From positions 1 to 8,052 of the forward strand of contig JAHWHT010000047.1 in NCBI GenBank assembly GCA_019323135.1: 8,052 nucleotides of DNA, in the 5' to 3' direction. Made by a program: the position numbers and the translations under genes. This document shows positions 6,146-8,052 of this stretch, piece by piece. Source of the stretch: Candidatus Woesearchaeota archaeon. Its GTDB lineage: Archaea > Nanobdellota > Nanobdellia > Woesearchaeales > ARS49. The notes under the pieces were generated by a model. That model saw nothing but the letters and a program-made list of their open reading frames with translations. It made no database searches and was not told where the DNA came from. Every line of letters begins with the position of its first letter. Positions within the stretch are counted from its first letter, which is position 1.

Positions 6146-6338
6146 AGACTTCATCCATCTCGTCGCTAGCCATCTGAGCACCTAATTCAAATGCTTGTTC
6201 CCATGGCTGCATACCTTCGAGGAGGTCTTCATCTTGGGATATTTGATCTATATCCATTTCTTCGCTGATGTGAATGTGTTTCTGTGGTATAAATGGCAAT
6301 GCATCGAATTGTTCTAATCTACTTTTTTTTGCTTGCAT
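6135..6338 (-). CDS. Small acidic protein (67 residues), first gene of the tiny operon
   Basis: A 67-residue soluble, strongly acidic protein: 17 Asp/Glu against 4 Lys/Arg, all four basic residues within the first 20. The first third contains a Pro/His segment (LPFIPQKHIHI). The last third looks like an acidic helix (PWEQAFELGAQMASDEM). I recognise no family and see no catalytic motif, membrane segment or cysteine. The start is well supported: GGGGGG (6344-6349) stands five bases before the ATG, and a TATA box lies about 55 bases upstream. It heads a minus-strand operon with the 37-residue and zinc-knuckle genes, divergent from the AbrB-PhoU gene. It could be a small regulator, an antitoxin-like partner or a complex subunit; nothing in the sequence decides between these. 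Confidence 0.75.
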   Translation of the reverse strand: MQAKKSRLEQFDALPFIPQKHIHISEEMDIDQISQDEDLLEGMQPWEQAFELGAQMASDEMDEVYEN

Positions 6339-6348
6339 TTTATCCCCC

Positions 6349-6371
6349 CTTACCGGATAACTTCCGATAAG
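6349..6371 (-). promoter_or_regulatory. 5'-leader hairpin touching the ribosome-binding site of the small operon
   Basis: In minus-strand RNA, CUUAUCGG (6371-6364) pairs with CCGGUAAG (6356-6349) across a seven-base loop, giving eight pairs with one U-G. The last paired G is the first base of the GGGGGG ribosome-binding site. With the TATA box near 6395 the transcript should begin close to 6370, so the hairpin would form the very 5' end of the message. The same DNA also reads as an imperfect tandem repeat (CCGGATAACTT, then CCGATAAGTT), so it could be a protein-binding site at the start of transcription. Confidence 0.5.
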
Positions 6372-6387
6372 TTATAGAAAGTAGGTG

Positions 6388-6402
6388 ATTTTTATATAGT
6401 TT
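6388..6402 (-). promoter_or_regulatory. TATA box for the small-gene operon
   Basis: The minus strand reads AAACTATATAAAAAT, close to the archaeal TATA consensus. The predicted start near 6370 leaves a leader of about 30 bases. It faces away from the promoter of the AbrB-PhoU gene, about 65 bases away. Confidence 0.6.
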
Positions 6403-6421
6403 ACTCTTATAATTTATAAAC

Positions 6422-6449
6422 ATTATATAAATATCTCATTTTATATAAT
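6422..6449. repeat. 10-base inverted repeat between the divergent promoters
   Basis: ATTATATAAA (6422-6431) and TTTATATAAT (6440-6449) are perfect inverted arms separated by eight bases. The repeat lies between the two divergent TATA boxes, about 20 bases from one and 11 from the other, a good place for a shared operator. The AT-rich background raises the odds of chance. AbrB-type domains often bind AT-rich DNA, so self-regulation by the neighbouring PhoU-like protein is one possibility. Confidence 0.4.
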
Positions 6450-6454
6450 TTGTA

Positions 6455-6470
6455 GAAAGCTTTAAATATA
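6455..6470 (+). promoter_or_regulatory. BRE and TATA box for the AbrB-PhoU gene
   Basis: GAAAGC (6455-6460) followed by TTTAAATATA (6461-6470) matches the purine-rich BRE plus TATA layout of archaeal promoters. Transcription should begin near 6491, leaving a leader of about 35 bases with the AAGGGGG ribosome-binding site at 6513-6519. Confidence 0.6.
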
Positions 6471-6525
6471 TCTATTGCTTTATTAATATGATTTAAGTTT
6501 ATATGGTACTTTAAGGGGGTTTAAA

Positions 6526-7458
6526 ATGAGAAGAAAAGTTATCCAAATAGCAAATTCTACACAATTAGTTTCACTTCCGAGAAAATGGTGCAAAGGATTG
6601 AACCTGAAAAAAGGGGATGAACTAGAGATACAGGAAAAAGGAAACCAGTTGATAGTGTCTACCCAGGGCAATAAAGAGACAGCAAAAATAGAGTTAGATA
6701 TAACTCAGTTAGAACCCATGACTGCGAGATTTATCCACGCAATGTATAAAAGAGGAATTGATGAAATCAAGTGCAATTTTGATAAACAAACAGAACTTGA
6801 ATCTGTGCAAAAAGCGCTTGGAAAAGAGACAGTAGGGTATGAAATTGTTGAACAGGGTAAAAATTACTGTATTGTAAAAAACGTATCTGGTAATTTAGAG
6901 GATTTTGATCCTATCTTGAGAAGGATATTCTTATTGCTTATCTCTATGGCAGAAGAGGGGCAAAAAGCAATGCAGACAAAAGATACTGATATGTTGAGAA
7001 CACTAATTCCAATGGAGGAAAGCAATAATAGATTTACAACAACCTGCAGACGTTATCTTAATAAAAAAGGACATGAATCTGCAGCAGCAGTAGGTCCATT
7101 ATATTACATACTTGAAGATTTAGAGAATATCGCAGATCAATACAAGTATTTATACAAATATCTTACAAAAAAAGATCTTAAAAAAATGAAAATAAGCGAT
7201 GCAACACTAAAATATTTTGAAAAAACAACTACCTTATTAAAAACATATTATGATTTGTTCTATAAACCAGACAAAGAAAAAATCGCTGAAATAGGAAGAA
7301 TGCGTAAATCACTAATAAAAGAATGGTATTCTATGCTTGGAAAGATGAAAGATCCTGTTGATATAGTAATTTGCCAAAACATGCTGACTATTATTCAGAA
7401 AGTATTCAACTTAACCGGCCCGTATCTAGCTTTTAATACGGATATAAAAATTAAATAG
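6526..7458 (+). CDS. AbrB-domain PhoU family regulator
   Basis: A 310-residue cytoplasmic protein of the archaeal PhoU type. Residues 1-46 form a SpoVT/AbrB-like swapped-hairpin DNA-binding domain (MRRKVIQIANSTQLVSLPRKW, then the GLNLKKGDELEI turn). A linker domain follows to about 120. From about 127 to 300 there is an all-helical PhoU domain with the characteristic LLLISMAEEG and ILEDLENIADQYK helices, which carry acidic residues used for metal clusters in PhoU proteins. Family members link phosphate transport or phosphate signalling to transcription, but no pst transporter or kinase gene is visible nearby, so the signal is open. The start is set by AAGGGGG six bases before the ATG. The gene is divergent from the small operon and may regulate it or itself. 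Its stop overlaps the convergent downstream gene by eight bases. Confidence 0.85.
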   Translation: MRRKVIQIANSTQLVSLPRKWCKGLNLKKGDELEIQEKGNQLIVSTQGNKETAKIELDITQLEPMTARFIHAMYKRGIDEIKCNFDKQTELESVQKALGKETVGYEIVEQGKNYCIVKNVSGNLEDFDPILRRIFLLLISMAEEGQKAMQTKDTDMLRTLIPMEESNNRFTTTCRRYLNKKGHESAAAVGPLYYILEDLENIADQYKYLYKYLTKKDLKKMKISDATLKYFEKTTTLLKTYYDLFYKPDKEKIAEIGRMRKSLIKEWYSMLGKMKDPVDIVICQNMLTIIQKVFNLTGPYLAFNTDIKIK

Positions 7459-8052
7459 ATTTTGGCAGATGAAGAGCTTTTGTTTTTCGAGTTCGAATAT
7501 ATTTTTCACACTCTCTTAAAAATTCTTCTAAATTAGTTCTGGATATAATTGTGGATCCTCTGCAATTATGAGTACTGCTTACTTCATCAGGAGTTACTTC
7601 ATGCAGTAATTTTGCTACTTCTACACTGGTTCCAATTTTAATAGCTTCTTGCAATTCGAGAGGAGTTCTTACTGATATTTTTAAGAGATCTTCTGCTTCA
7701 AATGCGGGAATAGTAGTATCGCCAAATGGAATTGGTTCAAGAGGTTGTGCACCTAGAATATACTTGTTGACGCCGATAAAATCTGGCTGGCTTTTTGGCA
7801 TTTCTGTAATCAGATGATTACAAAAGCTTCCGATTGTCTTTACACCCATTCCTTGAAACGCTTGTTTTGCGTCAAAGAAAAATATCTTGTCTAGAGTAGT
7901 GTAATCGCCTTCTCTCAAGCGATTCAGTACACCTTCATATGCTACGTCTCGAAGTTTATTCAAATATTTAATTGCCTGATCCATTTGAGCAGTATATCCT
8001 TGAGTTAATAATTGTCCAGCTAGTTCTGGTCCTGTTATTTGTGTGTCTATTC
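7451..8052 (-). CDS. Unrecognised protein, 3' part only, possible C-terminal excisionase-like HTH
   Basis: The frame is open to the right edge of the window, giving at least 199 residues. The first Met seen (7984) has no ribosome-binding site, and 22 in-frame residues precede it without a stop, so the real start is outside. The N-terminal visible part is helical (MDQAIKYLNKLRDVAYEGVLNR begins at 7984). The last 60 residues include TSVEVAKLLHEVTPDEV and ISRTNLEEFLRE (about 7511-7630), which resembles the excisionase/MerR-like winged helix pattern (T-x-EVA-x-LL ... I-x-R-x-x-LE-x-FL). That would imply DNA binding and is a weak inference. There is a single CNH and a single HNC, too little to call a zinc site. 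The family is not recognised. It converges on the AbrB-PhoU gene with an eight-base overlap. Confidence 0.7.
   Translation of the reverse strand, partial: IDTQITGPELAGQLLTQGYTAQMDQAIKYLNKLRDVAYEGVLNRLREGDYTTLDKIFFFDAKQAFQGMGVKTIGSFCNHLITEMPKSQPDFIGVNKYILGAQPLEPIPFGDTTIPAFEAEDLLKISVRTPLELQEAIKIGTSVEVAKLLHEVTPDEVSSTHNCRGSTIISRTNLEEFLRECEKYIRTRKTKALHLPKSI

Noticed and set aside
5890..6338. Calling the tiny operon a toxin-antitoxin module
   Set aside because: The acidic and basic neighbours are suggestive, but no toxin fold, nuclease motif or known antitoxin DNA-binding domain is visible, so the name would be unsupported.
6483..6671. Minus-strand open frame over the start of the AbrB-PhoU gene
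   Set aside because: It is antisense to a recognised DNA-binding domain with a good promoter and ribosome-binding site.
1..8052. CRISPR arrays, insertion sequences, attachment sites, replication origin
   Set aside because: I saw no regularly spaced repeats, terminal inverted repeats with a transposase, integrase gene or cluster of origin-type repeats.

Overview
The window looks like a piece of an archaeal chromosome, most likely from a small-genome, AT-rich lineage of the DPANN type (Woesearchaeota or Pacearchaeota-like); the lineage is an inference. The evidence is: TATA-box promoters about 25 bases ahead of predicted transcript starts, U-tract terminators, GGTGAT/GGAG ribosome-binding sites, an archaeal AbrB-PhoU regulator, an archaeal COG1407-type phosphoesterase, and a large surface protein that resembles archaeal S-layer modules. 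Coding density is high, with tail-to-tail overlaps of 14 and 8 bases. I found no tRNA, rRNA, CRISPR array, transposase or phage gene. No gap without a gene exceeds 300 bases; the longest are 187 (6339-6525), 144 (5746-5889) and 130 bases (4134-4263), and each holds promoter or hairpin elements.

Layout. 1-1794 (+): a structured leader and a 567-residue membrane-anchored, probably extracytoplasmic S-layer-like protein, richer in GC by eye than its neighbours. 1828-2529 (+): a complete calcineurin-fold metallophosphoesterase. 2516-2641 (-): a 41-residue zinc ribbon with an apparently leaderless promoter. 2700-5745 (-): two zinc peptidases in tandem, an M18 aminopeptidase and, upstream of it, an M32 carboxypeptidase. 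Each seems to have its own promoter. Together they suit stepwise breakdown of peptides from both ends. 5837-6338 (-): a compact operon of three very small genes (67, 37 and 45 residues) with overlapping stops, starts and ribosome-binding sites, a hairpin at its 5' end and a strong GC-rich hairpin after it. 6526-7458 (+): a divergently transcribed AbrB-PhoU regulator. 7451-8052 (-): the 3' part of an unrecognised gene that runs off the window.

The most original part is 5837-6525. The three tiny proteins are strongly acidic, strongly basic and zinc-binding. They face a regulator gene across a promoter region that carries a 10-base inverted repeat. I cannot assign a function to this operon, and calling it a system is a hypothesis. 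The remaining genes are recognisable housekeeping or surface functions.
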